DNA of 64,000 nt, taken from NCBI RefSeq assembly GCF_001659605.2, contig NC_035167.2:5250513-5314512 (forward strand), in the 5' to 3' direction. Positions within the stretch are counted from its first letter, which is position 1, and each line of letters starts with the position of its first letter. The DNA comes from Manihot esculenta. Lineage: Eukaryota; Streptophyta; Magnoliopsida; Malpighiales; Euphorbiaceae. The translations under genes were made by a program, and so were the position numbers. Under the pieces are notes generated by a model that was not told the DNA's origin, ran no database searches, and saw only the letters and a program-made list of their open reading frames with translations. Below, one piece after another: positions 45,838-58,508 of this stretch.

Positions 45838-48551
45838 ATGAATCTAGCTAGGGAACGTACAATGAGAGATGGCTATGCAGAGGAAATGGACAGAGAACTC
45901 TCTGCGGAGATTCCCCTTATGAGTACCCCCTTCTATCGATCCCGGTTTTCAGGCATGGTGAGAAAAAGAGCCTATATATTTGATGGTTTTGGAAACTATT
46001 ACAACAAAGAATGGGATCTTGCTGAAGGTAGAGATAATGAATTCTGTTGGTACCATGTAGAACTTCCAAAAACTAATCAGAAACTTTCACAATCTGCGCA
46101 ATGGCTCATTGATGTTCTTTGCCCTCCTTTGAAACTTCAAGACATTTTGTCACTAGTTAGCAATGGACCATATTGTAATTATGTTGATGGGGCACTTGTG
46201 TTTAGAGTTAATTCTCCTGGTCCTCCTTCTAGTGATTTTACATTTAGATTAGCTACTAGAGTTACTGAGAATTCAGTAATTACCGTGTCATTAGGCCGTG
46301 TTCCAAGATTGGGTTTCTCACCAATGAGTGAGTCTCTACTCTCTGAGATTCCTAGTGTGGAGACTCCCACTCACCAGGAGGGGGAGGAAACGGATCAGGG
46401 TGGAATTGTGATTAAGGAGCATGTTCTTGAGTTCTTACTAACAATGAACCACTCCGAGGAGGGTGATAATCCTGTACCAAGAACTGTCTCAAACCTTGTT
46501 GCTCACATAATCGACACACATGTAGATCACCTTCAAGATGTTGTGACTAAACTAGAGATAGAGTTAGATGCTGTGGAGATCGAACTTGACAAAGGTAAGA
46601 TTGAGCTTTCCTATTGTATTGTGCTCTATCTTCTTTATGCTACTGATTAAAGGGCTAGTGGTTATGAAGATAGTTAAAGTGTATGGTTGATGGTTATTTG
46701 TTAAAACTGAAGGGTTATTGGTTCTTTTATGCTTATATTGTTCATTCATTTTCAAGAACAGTAAACTGGTAAAATTATTTTATTGATCTTGAAGGATTTT
46801 TAGTGTATTATACATGTCCTTGCTCTAAAACTTATTAATATTATTTTGGAAATGTATAGTCTCTTTATGTTCGATCATTCATGTTGAAAACTGGCAGAAA
46901 CAAGTACAAAATCGGGAATACAAAAGCTCAAAGATACTAGCACAATAGATTCAATAGATGCTATAATGTAAAGTTAACCTTTAGTTTAACAGGTTTTCCT
47001 CATAATTTTTTATTAAGAAAAAGATAAATATTTTGTGCACACTGTCTAATTTCAAAGAAAATTTTAATAGGAGAACTTATTGTTCTTCTCCAAATGCAAA
47101 ATCTAGAGAGAAAGCAATAAGCCCTCTGTGAAAACAAGGTCCAGTATTGTAAACTCTTCATCATAGAAACATTTTTAAAATTTAAATCTCTGCAGTTGTT
47201 GTTTTCTGACCTTCATTAACTTACACAACCAGGGGAATGAGAACTCTGTATAAATTTTTGTCACAGCACTTGAGTTTATTTATTCTTGGATGGTCCCATG
47301 CGGCTATGGTTGTACCCATATGAAGCTTCTATGTGGGTTATATTCATTGCTAAGCCTTTTGACCTCTGTTGATGAATTCCTTGTGATGTGTAATTATTAT
47401 CTTGGAATTTCTTTTCTCCAAATATATATGATACACAACTCATTTGGTTTGATTCTGAAACAATGTGTTCCTTCAAAATACTTGTTGACACAGTAATACT
47501 AAGCTCAGCTTAATTGATATCTGAATTAAGCTTTTTGGTATTGTTGAGGAAGCTTGATCAAGGCGGTTTCTTTGCTTTTAACAAAATTAGAGTTTTGCTT
47601 CTCTCTCACTAGTTCATTACAGTATTTGGAGTTTCATGCTTTATTTTAACTCTTGGAGATGAAGCTAAGCTCTGTTTTGGTGATATATTGCAGGTAGTTT
47701 TACTTTGAAGAAGCAAATGCTAGATGATAGAAGATTCCCCAAAATGCATCTGAATCTTCAGCGTCTGCTGCAGGTAGTTTGTCCTGTCCAATTTATCTAT
47801 TTCCTTATCATTTGATATATTTTTCTCTTGATGTTTATCATTTCAAGGAATATACATGGATACAAGTCTTGTTTTTATGTTTTTCTCGAGTAAATAAAAC
47901 TATATAAGTTTTAACCGAACTTAGGTGATTGCACATGGGGAGCAAGTATTTCCACGTGTGAAAGAAAAATGCTCTTTTAAAAGATGGTTTGCCCATGAAG
48001 ACATTAATTCCATAGAAGAGTTAATTGGACAATTGAGGAGGCTAAAAGAGAATGTGGGATTTATTGCAAATCGAGTTACAGCAATTCAGGCAGGTCTGGA
48101 TAGCTGGCAGTCCGAGCAAATAAATAAAAAACTGTACTATCTTTCATTCGTTTCGATTGTGTTCCTTCCACTGTCTATAATTACTGGAGGTAAATGTTTC
48201 TTATCTATATAATCTTTGATTTGGCTAAAGACTTCCAAAGATGATTATGAGAATCGTCTAAAATCGATCGCTCGCTGAATTCCATTGACAGTGTTTGGCA
48301 TGAATGTGGGAGGAGTTCCATGGACAGGGCAAGATGATCCAGAGTTGCAAGATGGATTCCAAAATGTAATGCTGCTATGTCTGGTTATGCTAGTTCTCCT
48401 GCTCATGTGTTTCCTTTTCCCTTCAGTTTTCGGCTGTTTAGCTTCCTGGAAGGGTAGATTGGCTGTAAAAAGAAGCTGGTCCTTCAACAGGAAGTCATTT
48501 CTCTACAGAACTGATGGAGATTCAGAAAGAGGTGGTTATCTTCGCATTTGA
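45838..48551 (+). CDS. CorA-like magnesium transporter family protein, four exons
   Basis: Exons 45838-46594, 47694-47773, 47925-48189 and 48292-48551 join in frame to 453 residues. The start is ATG 45838 (MNLARERTMRDGYAEEM); the frame is open further up only via GTG. The long N-terminal soluble part (WYHVELPKTNQKLSQSAQWL, FRVNSPGPPSSDFTFRL) and helical coiled-coil region (about residues 225-345) precede two membrane spans near 348-366 and 393-417. Between them lies the CorA signature Gly-Met-Asn (residues 370-372, as FGMN). CorA proteins are pentameric channels for Mg2+ or similar divalent ions. This resembles the plant 'CorA-like family protein' group (At1g29830 type) rather than the MRS2/MGT group. 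Membrane location and substrate are inferred from the family. Confidence 0.9.
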
Positions 48552-49307
48552 GCGAGTAACCAACACTTGTTTGAACAAAATATCACTGTGCATATCGGTT
48601 CAAATTGATTCACCTGAGCTCTTGAAAAAGAACTTCTCATGCGAGTCCTTGAACCGATTTGATCCGACTGGTGGTTGAATGACATATCCCCTCTCACATA
48701 TAGACAATGAGCAGAAAAATTGTTGATCTTCTGCTTAGAATTGCAAATTTTAACTCAAATGTTCAGTATGGTTTTTAAATTGATTGTGTTAGGATTCTAC
48801 ATGGACTGTAATTTACTGATTTTTTCTTTTTTTTCTTCTTCTTTGAACATTGAACACTGTACAGTTTTAACATCTATCTTTCTGAACACATGTAATTTCT
48901 TTTTTTTTTTCTTTTTTTTTTTTATCACTGTACAGTTTTGACAATAAAATGAAATTTTCTTTTTTTTACTTCTTTTAAATTTTGATTTCATCATCTAAAT
49001 TGTAGTATTAAATCTACTTTCTTTGGTTTGAACATTTGATATTTGCATTATGAAACAATTAGTCATTCATTAGATTATTAGTCAAATGAGATATGCAGAT
49101 ATAGTTTGGTATTGTATTTTTATTATAATTATCATGATAAATATATATTATATTTTTAATAAAAAAAATAAAGAAGATAAAAAAAATACTAAGAGCTATC
49201 TTTAAAAAAAATATCTTAAGATAAAAAATTTATTTATTAATTTCTATTTTTAAAATAAAATTTTAATTCTTTTTAATTTTAAAAATTCTCTTTTAATTTT
49301 TAAAAAT
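48552..49307. other. Downstream region of the CorA-like gene
   Basis: Presumably the 3' UTR up to about 48950 (AATAAA-like signal 'acaataaaatg' near 48940). Long T runs occur at 48900-48922 and 48959-48968. Then A+T-rich DNA. Confidence 0.4.
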
Positions 49308-49765
49308 TAGCAGTATTCGGTTTAAATCGAAAAAAATCGATTGAATTGAATCGATTTAAAAATTTAGTTCGGTTTTTATACATTTCGGTTCAGTTTGATT
49401 TTTAATTTCAGAAATTTCGGTTATTTCAGTTCGGTTCGGTTTTGATCAGAAAAAAATCGAAAAAATCAAATCGAACTTATTAGTGATAATAATATATTTT
49501 TTTAATAATATAGAGAAATTAAATCATATTAAGATTAAAATATTTTAATTAAATTTTAAAATACTAAAAATAAAGTGTAAAAAATAAAAAAAAATTATTA
49601 AAAATCGAAACTGATCAAATCGAACTGAATCGAACCGAATCAGATCAGTTCGGTTTTTGATCAAAATCGGTTCGGTTTGATTTTTATAAATACTAGAATT
49701 TTAATTTTTAATTTATTCAGTTCGATTCGATTTTAAATCGAACCGACCAAATGCTCAACCCCGCA
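49308..49765. mobile_element. MITE copy upstream of the HSP70 gene
   Basis: Nearly full length, in the 7304-7760 orientation: starts tagcagtattcggttt, has 'attagtgataataatatatt' in the centre and ends aaccgaccaaatgctcaac. It lies roughly 510 bp before the HSP70 ATG. Confidence 0.78.
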
Positions 49766-49949
49766 CTCAACTGTATAAAACTTATTTAAATTTCTAATAA
49801 ATAATATTTTAAAGAATTTTAATAAATAAAATTTTTCAAACTAAATGTTGACCGTTTAAAAAAGACATAGAAGCATCCACCAACTGATGCTTATTCTCCA
49901 AGAAAAGGGTAAAAAATTTAAAAATAAAATTAAAGGAAAATAATTAAAT

Positions 49950-50212
49950 AGCACAACTTCCAGAAGGAAAGGACAGACGACAGAGCACGTCTTTCAAACT
50001 ACGTGGCTACTTATGATCCGTTAAAACTATGTCGTTTTCACGTTAACAACTGCGTAAAACGAATTAAAGGTCCGCTTGGGACCTTGGGCTTTGTAAAACC
50101 CATTGCAAGTGGTAACGCTTTTGGGTCTAGAATGTTCTATTTTACAGCTAGAAAAAGCCCTATTTTCCTTCTCATGTGGCCGACTGAGTAAAACCCTAAA
50201 CCCTAAAACCCC
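49950..50212 (+). promoter_or_regulatory. Promoter of the mitochondrial HSP70 gene, with HSE-like and telo-box motifs
   Basis: CTTCCAGAAGG at about 49957-49967 fits a two-unit heat-shock element (nTTCnnGAAn), although a third unit is missing. AAACCCTAAACCCTAAAACC at 50191-50210 contains overlapping telo-box (AAACCCTA) motifs, often found near start sites of plant translation and organelle-biogenesis genes. Their use here is inferred from position. Confidence 0.55.
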
Positions 50213-50274
50213 TCCAATAAAATCTTAACATTTCCTCTTCATTTCCCTTCGTCTTGCATTTCTAAGATCCACCT

Positions 50275-53200
50275 ATGGCCACCGCTGCTCTCATCCGCTC
50301 CTTGCGACGTCGGGACGTAGCCTCCGCCCCTATTTCTGCTTACAAATGTGTAAGTTTCGAAATATCTTCTTTTTGTCTGTAGATCATTTCTGCTAACATT
50401 TTTCTTTCTGATTTCTTCAGTTTCCTTTAATGGTTTGTGAAAATTGTGATTTCTGATTTTTTAATTAACCGAAGATGATTCTGATATGTGATTGAGTTAA
50501 ATTTGAGTGTTGTATTTTCTGCGATCTAGCAAAGTGTCATTAGGTTGGGGTTATACTTGTTTTGGTTGGCTATTTTGGAATTTCAAGTTATGGATAGATG
50601 TTCTTTACTATTGGAAAATAGCTAATATTGAAACGTTACCCATTTCTGAAATGAAGATTTATCTGTGCTGTCTATACTCTCGGGTGAAGTGGGGATTCTT
50701 CTTCTGCTTCTTGTCCTTCTTAGAGTTTTATCTGTAACGTTCCATTTTCGATTTAAATATAAGGTATAGAAATGTTAACAATATTAGTAAAGAAAATGAA
50801 ATCCTTGTGCATCAAACATGATTACAAGAAAGTTATGTTCTGTAATTTGTGATCCATTTTAACATCAAACACGGCTTTGAATATTTTGATAGGTGTTAAT
50901 GGCCAATTGAGGGACCTGAATTCATCTTTGAAAATTTTGGTTAGCGTTAATTGTCCATTTCAGTTGTTAGGAGTACTTACTGTCCTTTATTTTGGAGTAA
51001 GCTCTGGAAGAATGCAACTCTGGCTTCCCTGGTTGTTTTTGGAAGAAGTTCTGCGTGATGAGAATTTTCTTCCATGTGGTTGCTTCTTGTATTTTGTTCT
51101 GAAGGTTTGTGTTGATACAGCTAATTAATTGCTATTATTTTGTGTATTCTGCAGTTGACTGGCAATTTGAAACCATCATGGGCCCCTTCTAACGTCAGTA
51201 ATGGTTGGGCAAGTTTGTCGAGAGCTTTCAGGTAATATAGACTACAGTTTCATTTTGTATATGCAGAAATTTACATTTTGTGCCTGCTAGAGTTTGAAAA
51301 TTTTCCTCATTCATATAGTGCAAAACCAGCTGGAAATGATGTTATTGGTATTGACTTGGGTACCACTAATTCATGTGTGGCTGTCATGGAGGGGAAGGTA
51401 AGAATAATATTCTGAAAATCCTTCTGTTCTTTTGTTTATTTGACTGTGGGGTTTTCTAATTGTTTCTGATATGATGTACAGAATCCCAAAGTCATTGAAA
51501 ATTCTGAAGGATCTAGGACCACCCCTTCAGTGGTTGCCTTCAACCAGAAGGGGGAGCTACTTGTGGGTACTCCAGCAAAGCGACAAGCTGTGACCAATCC
51601 AACCAACACGGTTTTTGGAACTAAGCGTTTAATTGGTAGGAAGTTTGATGATCCGCAGACCCAGAAAGAGATGAAAATGGTTCCATACAAGATTGTAAGG
51701 GCACCAAATGGAGATGCATGGGTTGAGGCCAACGGGCAGCAGTATTCCCCTAGTCAGATTGGTGCCTTCGTTTTGACGAAGATGAAAGAAACTGCTGAGG
51801 CTTACCTTGGAAAGACTGTTACAAAAGCTGTTATCACTGTGCCAGCCTATTTCAATGATGCTCAAAGGCAGGCAACAAAGGATGCTGGGAGAATTTCTGG
51901 CCTTGATGTGCAGAGAATCATTAATGAGCCCACTGCTGCTGCACTATCCTATGGAATGAACAACAAGGAGGGTCTAATAGCAGTTTTTGACCTTGGCGGT
52001 GGAACATTTGATGTTTCAATCTTAGAGATATCTAATGGTGTCTTTGAGGTATATGCCGTTTCACCATGAGCATGTTTTGTATTTTATTTTCTTTAGCATT
52101 CAAGCTAATGAATACTTGAATTTAGGTGAAAGCAACAAATGGTGACACATTCTTGGGAGGAGAGGACTTTGATAATGCACTGCTGGAGTTCTTAGTGAGT
52201 GAATTCAAGAGAACTGAGAGCATTGATCTCACAAAAGACAGGCTGGCTTTGCAGAGGCTTAGAGAAGCAGCAGAAAAGGCTAAGATAGAGCTCTCATCAA
52301 CAGCCCAGACTGAAATCAACTTGCCATTTATTACAGCTGATGCATCTGGTGCAAAGCATCTAAACATTACTCTTACCAGATCCAAATTTGAAACTTTGGT
52401 AAATCACTTGATTGAGAGGACCAGGAATCCATGCAAGAACTGTTTGAAGGATGCAGGTATATCCACCAAGGATGTTGATGAGGTCCTTCTTGTTGGAGGA
52501 ATGACTCGTGTGCCCAAGGTTCAAGAAATTGTAGCAGAGATCTTTGGAAAGAGCCCGAGCAAAGGAGTAAATCCTGATGAAGCAGTTGCTATGGGAGCAG
52601 CAATTCAGGGTGGTATTCTTCGTGGAGATGTCAAAGAGTTGCTGCTCCTGGATGTCACTCCTCTATCTCTTGGTATTGAGACTCTTGGTGGGATATTCAC
52701 GAGGTTGATCAATAGGAATACAACAATTCCTACAAAGAAGAGTCAGGTGAGGCCTAGTCTCTAAATTAGTTGTTAATTATTCTTTTTCATAATGAGTGTG
52801 GGTAACAAATTTAGGCTGTAGATCTTTTGTGCAAATAGATGCTGATAATCTTTCACCTTGATGTAACACTGGGGAGGATAAACTGTTAAATTACCCAGTC
52901 TGTGCTAGACCTAGTAGTACATTTGGAGACAAATTTAGAGGAGGTTGATATTCTGATTCTTTTTTGTCTGATTGATATTCTGATTCTAAACTAGCTGTTT
53001 CTATTTTTCTATGTGGTGATACATATTGGTGCTTATTTGACCACAGGTCTTCTCTACGGCAGCTGATAATCAGACTCAGGTTGGTATCAAGGTGCTCCAA
53101 GGTGAGCGAGAAATGGCATCTGACAACAAGCTCTTGGGAGAGTTTGAACTCATGGGTATTCCACCGGCACCTAGGGGTATGCCTCAGATTGAGGTGACAT

Positions 53201-53670
53201 TTGATATCGATGCTAATGGTATTGTCACAGTCTCTGCCAAGGACAAATCCACTGGAAAAGAACAACAGATCACCATCCGATCATCTGGTGGCCTTTCAGA
53301 AGATGAAATTGAGAAGATGGTCAAGGAGGCTGAGCAATTTGCACAGAAAGATCAGGAAAGAAAGGCTTTGATTGACATAAAAAATAGTGCAGACACCACT
53401 ATCTACAGCATTGAGAAGAGTCTGGATGAGTATAGGGAAAAGATTCCTGCTGAAGTTGCAAAGGAGATCGAGGATGCTGTTGCAGACTTGAGGAAGGCAA
53501 TGGCTGGAGATAATATTGAAGAGATCAAATCCAAACTTGATTCTGCAAACAAAGCTGTGTCAAAGATTGGAGAGCATATGTCCAAGGGCAGTGGCGGGGA
53601 CAGTGCATCTGGAGGTTCCCAGGGTGGCGAACAGACTCCCGAGGCAGAGTATGAAGAGGTGAAGAAGTGA
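50275..53670 (+). CDS. mtHSC70: Mitochondrial HSP70 chaperone, six exons
   Basis: Exons 50275-50349, 51155-51231, 51319-51397, 51482-52048, 52126-52746 and 53047-53670 give 680 residues. The first two exons encode an Arg/Ser-rich transit peptide ([18 protein letters not shown]) to about residue 51. The ATPase domain follows with [13 protein letters not shown] (61 on), [41 protein letters not shown] (about 246) and [14 protein letters not shown]. The substrate-binding domain begins near [13 protein letters not shown] and ends in a Gly/Ser-rich tail with [10 protein letters not shown], the DnaK/mitochondrial type of C-terminus, not EEVD (cytosol) or HDEL (ER). It drives ATP-dependent import and folding of matrix proteins. 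All catalytic motifs look intact. Confidence 0.96.
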
Positions 53671-55289
53671 TTGGCTTTAACTGTAAGCATTGATACTTTG
53701 ATTTGGGAGGGGTGGGTTTAAAACCACATTCAAAAGATGAATCTTTGAAATTTTTATTCTCTTTTGAGGATTATGGTTTCTAGCGGTTTTGTATCTAAAT
53801 GGAGCTTGAATGTGCTTAGGAAATCAGATTGTCTTTCTTTGTTCATTTGAAAACTGCATAAGGGGGAATCCCATTTTAGTTATATGAGTAACCAAAGTTT
53901 TCTCCACTCAAAATTTTTCCTCCAATGACTTGTTTTCACTAATACAAGATTAAATCCTGTTGGGTGGTTTATTTGTGATGTCCATTTCTGAATTTTTTTT
54001 CTTGTGATGGATTTTGGCATGAATCCTTGGACTACTGTGTAAGGTCATGGAAAAATGTTTGCTTTCATTTCGTTTTTGCTTATGATAACCGACTTTCAAC
54101 GGCACAATGAGATTGCTCATTATTTTTATTTTCACTATTTTTTTCTATTATAATTTGTAGTACAATTGTTTAGAAAAATAGGTGTAACGAGCACGACAGC
54201 GAGTCAGTAGGTTTTCCTGTGATCACTATATATATTATATTGTATTTTGGCCAATTGATTAAAAACATTTAAATATTTTATTTATTTATATTTTAATTTA
54301 ATTTTTTTAATTTTAATTTAATTGATTTAATTTTGTATTTTAATATAATTTTAATTAATTTTTAAAATTTTAAATTTAATAATCTATGTAATAATTTAAT
54401 AGTTTAAATAATATACTATATGTATTATTATTTTTTAATTAGTTAATTAATTAAAAAATATAATATTTGTATTATTTTATATTTTAATTTAAATATTTAA
54501 ATTTTAAATATATTGACTTAATATGTATGTTTATATGTAATTTTTATTAATTTTTAAAAATAAAAATAAATAATCTAATTATTACATTTAAATATATAAT
54601 TTATAGTCATAATTTTATTTTATAATAGACTGTTTATTTAATTTAAAATAGTAATATATAAAATAATAAAAAAATAATATATTTATTATAAAATTTTTAT
54701 AATTATTAACATAAAATAAAATTTATTTATTTATAATTATTATTTTTTTAAAATTAAATATATTATTTAATTATAGTTAAGTGTAAGTTTATATTATTTT
54801 TATATATGAAATTAGTTTATATTTAAAAAAATATTATAGTTAATGTTTTATTTGAATTTTTATATTTTAATTTTCAAAAATTAATTAAAATTAAATTTAC
54901 ATATAAATATTGAGTTAGCTGAATTAAAATATAAAATAATGTAAATATTAAATATTTTTTAATCAATTCATATAAAATAATAATAATAATAGAGATAGTA
55001 TGTCACATGAAGTATCAAATTAGCACATAAATTATTAAATTTATAAATTTATAAATTGATTAAAAAATTTTAATTAATTAAAATATAAATATGCAGAAAC
55101 AATTCGCCTTATATTTTTTATTATAACTTTAACTCATATATATATATGTATATATAATCTTGGGCATATTCAGTAGCCAGCAAAATATTTATACCATTGA
55201 TAAAGTTTTAATTACATTATGATTGAATTAATTTCTAGGTATAAAACGAAATAATTGAATAAAAAACTTCCCTTAAATGTTTAACTCTT
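53671..55289. other. 3' flank of HSP70 and A+T-rich DNA
   Basis: The first ~300 bases are presumably 3' UTR. From about 54120 the sequence is extremely A+T-rich with no recognisable gene or repeat border. Confidence 0.5.
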
Positions 55290-55715
55290 AATTAGGGGAA
55301 ACATTTAGTTTAAAATGAAAAAAAACGATTTCATTAAATTAATTTAAAATTTTCGTTAATTTTTTATTTTTTTTATTAAATTTAATTTTAATAAAAAAAA
55401 TTAATAAAATCAAACTAATTAATGATAATAATATATTATTTTTTATAATATTAAAAAATTATAATATCACTAAAATTAAATTTCTTCACTTAAAATTTAA
55501 AATATTTAAAATAAAATATAAAAACTAAAAAAATTTATTAAAAAATTTAAATGATCAAATTAAATTAAATTAAATTGAATTAAATTGATTTAATTCAAAT
55601 CAATTTATATTGAAAACTAATTTGGTTTATTTTTTTAAATATTAAAATTTTAATTTCCAATTTATTCAGTTTAATTTAATTTTAAATCAAACTAACTAAA
55701 TACCCACTCCTAATC
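55290..55715. mobile_element. MITE copy, strongly degraded
   Basis: The family centre 'aattaatgataataatatat' and right end 'aaatcaaactaactaaatac' followed by 'ccactcc' are visible; nearly all CG sites have gone. Confidence 0.5.
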
Positions 55716-55743
55716 TTAATCTTAACTAAAAAAATTTCCCTCA

Positions 55744-55747
<4 letters not shown>

Positions 55748-55797
<50 letters not shown>
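55748..55797. repeat. (TA)n microsatellite
   Basis: About 25 uninterrupted TA units. Confidence 0.95.
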
Positions 55798-55800
<3 letters not shown>

Positions 55801-57025
55801 TCAACAAGAAATCTAATATATTTGATTAATATAAAAAATAAAAAAGAATATAAAAAAAATACTACATGATTTTAGTAATTTTTCATTTCAAAATATAATT
55901 TGTATTAAAATAGTACATACGACATCTAAAAATATAATTTGTATGATTATTTTGAGTTTCTTAGCTTTCTCATTTTGCAAACCCTATCTCAGTGTTTGTT
56001 GCATAAGAGACTTACGATGCTTACCAATACTAATTGAAGAGGACGATTGGGTGGGAAAGTTCCAAAGGTTGTTGGTTTGACATTCGAAGCTTGACTCACA
56101 TCTCCAATGGGAAGCATCTAAGCATCCACCAAATTACGGCCCTCTCAAATGTAGTAGTGAATAGAGCTTCACAGGTTTACTGTTAATATTTTGCTGGTTA
56201 CAGAGTTATCAAGAGAAATGGAACATATTTAGTATAAGAAATATATGAGAAAGGGTATTTTGGTCCTTTTCATAACTTTTTAACGGTGAAAAAAGTAAAA
56301 ATGGATAAAATTTTTTGTGTCGAAAACCAATGATAGAGATGTTTTAGTATATTTTAAAAAATATAGAAATTAATTTATAAATAATAGTAATATTTAATAT
56401 TAAACCGTAAATTTTTTTTTAATAAATTAGCAGAATAAAATTAAATGAATTTACTTAAAAACTCTCAAAATTTATTTTATTTTGTATTTTAATTCAAATA
56501 ATTAAATTTTAGATGAATTAATTCAATATTTATATTTAATGTAATTTTAATAAATATTTAAAAAATCAAAATGTGAGAATTCAGTCACATGATGCATATA
56601 ATATTTTATTATTTTTTAATATAAATTAATTTTACATATAAAAATAATATTAAATCATATTTAATTATAATTAATTGATGTATTTAATTATAAAAATAAT
56701 AATAATCTAATATGATAGATAAATTTTATTTTGCAGACTATTATTTTAAATTAAATAATATATTTGCTATTCATAATCATTATTTTAAAACAAAATCATC
56801 ACTGTTGAAGGTTGCATATTTAATAATTTTTTATTTTTAATTTTTAAATTTTAGTTAAAATTATATCTAAATATAAATATTAAATAAATTTATTTAAAAT
56901 TTAAAAGTTTGAATTAAAATATAAAAAAATATAAAGATTGTGCCTTCAATTAACCTAAAATTAATAGCTGTTCCAAAAAAGAAAATTCTCAGTCACTTCT
57001 TATCGGAAGCATGTTAAATGGCTTG
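55798..57025. other. Intergenic DNA with a less A+T-rich island
   Basis: 55960-56220 is of more balanced composition ('gggtgggaaagttccaaagg', 'ttcgaagcttgactcacatc') but has no open frame or recognisable family. The rest is A+T-rich. Confidence 0.4.
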
Positions 57026-57247
57026 TGTAATACCCTTATAGGTGGATTTAAAGTATCTCACATCGAAAAAAGGTTGAAAGGGTGGGACCTTATAAGGTCA
57101 AGCCCTGGACACCCAGCGAATGCGTTTTGGGAAGACAGGATAATAAATCCCTTCACCCAGAAACAAAACCGTGAGGGGAAGAACGCTAGACGTGAACCCA
57201 AAGCGGACAATATTAACTGGCGTGGGCCCAGAGGATGTTACAGCTTG
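57021..57247. other. 5-bp target duplication GCTTG around the solo LTR
   Basis: GCTTG at 57021-57025 and again at 57243-57247, exactly adjoining the TG and CA ends of the 217-bp element. Confidence 0.85.
57026..57242 (+). mobile_element. Solo LTR of a small LTR element (TRIM-like)
   Basis: 217 bp, TGTAATACCC...GTTACA, with a perfect 5-bp target duplication, no internal region and no second LTR. It includes 'aaagtatctcacatcgaaaa', 'gggaccttataaggtc' and 'cccaaagcggacaatatt', wording I associate with small TRIM-type LTRs widespread in dicots (from memory, not checked). Its termini match those of the 12063-19278 gypsy LTR but the body does not. Confidence 0.8.
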
Positions 57248-57430
57248 AATTTCACTCCATTCTCTATAGTTTATTTATATAAATAAATACAAAATGTCTG
57301 TTCTGATAAATAAATTGAGAGGACAATTTCATAAGTAACAGAAGAAAAAAGCTAAGCATCAATGGATTTCTGATAACAGAATATAACAAAATAAAAGTTG
57401 AGATGAAACTTTCTTCTGCAGCAAATGAAA

Positions 57431-57786
57431 TTAGGTCACAAACACAACTGATGGATCACAGCAACACTCATCCAACAAACAACAGCAACATAAAGCTGCA
57501 AGGCTGCATGCAGATCAAGAAACCCATCAAGAAAACAAATTAACAAACAATCTTTTTTAAAAGAATCAATACTTACCATCCCTCAAGAAACCCTACTTGT
57601 CTCTGTGGTTGTGGTGGAGGAGCTGGATAATACTGAGGAGGAGCCATCACTGGAGGAGGAGGACCTTGATAAGCACCTGCAGAGTATTAATTAATCAGCA
57701 TATGATCATGATTAATGATAGAGAAGGAAAGAAAGAGGTATCAAACCTGGAGGAGGGTAGGGATAAGAATACTTGGGATCGTTCAT
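57431..57786 (-). CDS. CYSTM-family cysteine-rich transmembrane peptide, three exons
   Basis: Exons on the minus strand 57786-57747, 57676-57577 and 57503-57431 join at GT-AG sites in frame to 70 residues. The N-terminal half is Pro/Tyr/Gln-rich (MNDPKYSYPYPPPGAYQG). The C-terminal half is the CYSTM module: GFLEGCLAALCCCCLLDECC, then CDPSVVFVT and TAA. Family members are small tail-anchored plasma-membrane peptides that form dimers and are linked to stress and pathogen tolerance. Exon layout and the position of the Cys run agree with plant homologues. A TATA-like ATATATATT lies about 75 bases upstream of the ATG. No single exon is long enough to stand out as an ORF, so the gene is easily missed. 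Confidence 0.9.
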
Positions 57787-57858
57787 TTTCTCGGGAAACT
57801 AACAGAAAACTGCACCAGAAAGAGTTGATGGAGGAAGGGACTTGAGGGTTTAGACACC

Positions 57859-57867
57859 ATATATATT
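57859..57867 (-). promoter_or_regulatory. TATA-like box of the CYSTM gene
   Basis: The minus strand reads AATATATAT about 73-81 bases before the ATG, a suitable distance for a short leader. Confidence 0.5.
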
Positions 57868-58304
57868 GATTGAATAGAAATAAAATTAAGAGGGAATATA
57901 TTGTGTTGAAAGAAAGTGAAAGCTCCAGAAACACATGTCAAGGACAAACCAGAGACTTTGTGTTGTTAGGATGAACAAGAATATGTCCTTTTCTATCCAC
58001 ACTGTTTTCTCTTTTTCCGATTATTAACCGGTTTTTATATTTCGATCAGATCTAATTCACTCTACAAATTAAATCACATCATTCTTATATTTTTTTTGAT
58101 ATAATTAGTTTTAATTGAGATTTTAACTTAGAAATTTTATAATCGTTTGAGAAAATTATTATTTAATTTTTATATTATAAAAAATTCATTAGTTAATTCA
58201 TTTTAAAAAATGCATTAAAACATTTCTACATTTTAAAAAGTCTATATTAATTTTTTCATTAAATATTTTACTATTTAGTCTCTACAGTTTTATTTATTAG
58301 TCCC
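57868..58304. other. Upstream region of the CYSTM gene, then A+T-rich DNA
   Basis: 57868-58020 is likely promoter sequence. The rest has no recognisable feature. Confidence 0.4.
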
Positions 58305-58405
58305 AAACTGAAAATCAAAATTAATAAAAATCAAACCGAATTTTTAAATTAATTCGTTTTGGTCAGTTTTTTCGATTTAAACCGAATACTACTCACTTCT
58401 ACTCT
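58305..58405. mobile_element. MITE end fragment
   Basis: About 100 bp with 'aaaatcaaaccgaattttta', 'ttggtcagttttttcgattt' and 'aaaccgaatactactcact', i.e. one terminus of the family. Confidence 0.55.
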
Positions 58406-58508
58406 TTATTAAAGACATTTTAAATTTTTTTGTAAATTAATAGATTTTTTAAAACATTAGATGTGTTTTAATATATTTTTTAAAATTAAAAATGTGCAGA
58501 TACTTGTG

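Noticed and set aside
50003..50191. 62-codon frame upstream of HSP70
   Set aside because: Lies in the promoter/leader region beside telo-box motifs. No homology.
57597..57845. 82-codon plus-strand frame
   Set aside because: Antisense to exons 1 and 2 of the CYSTM gene and explained by it.
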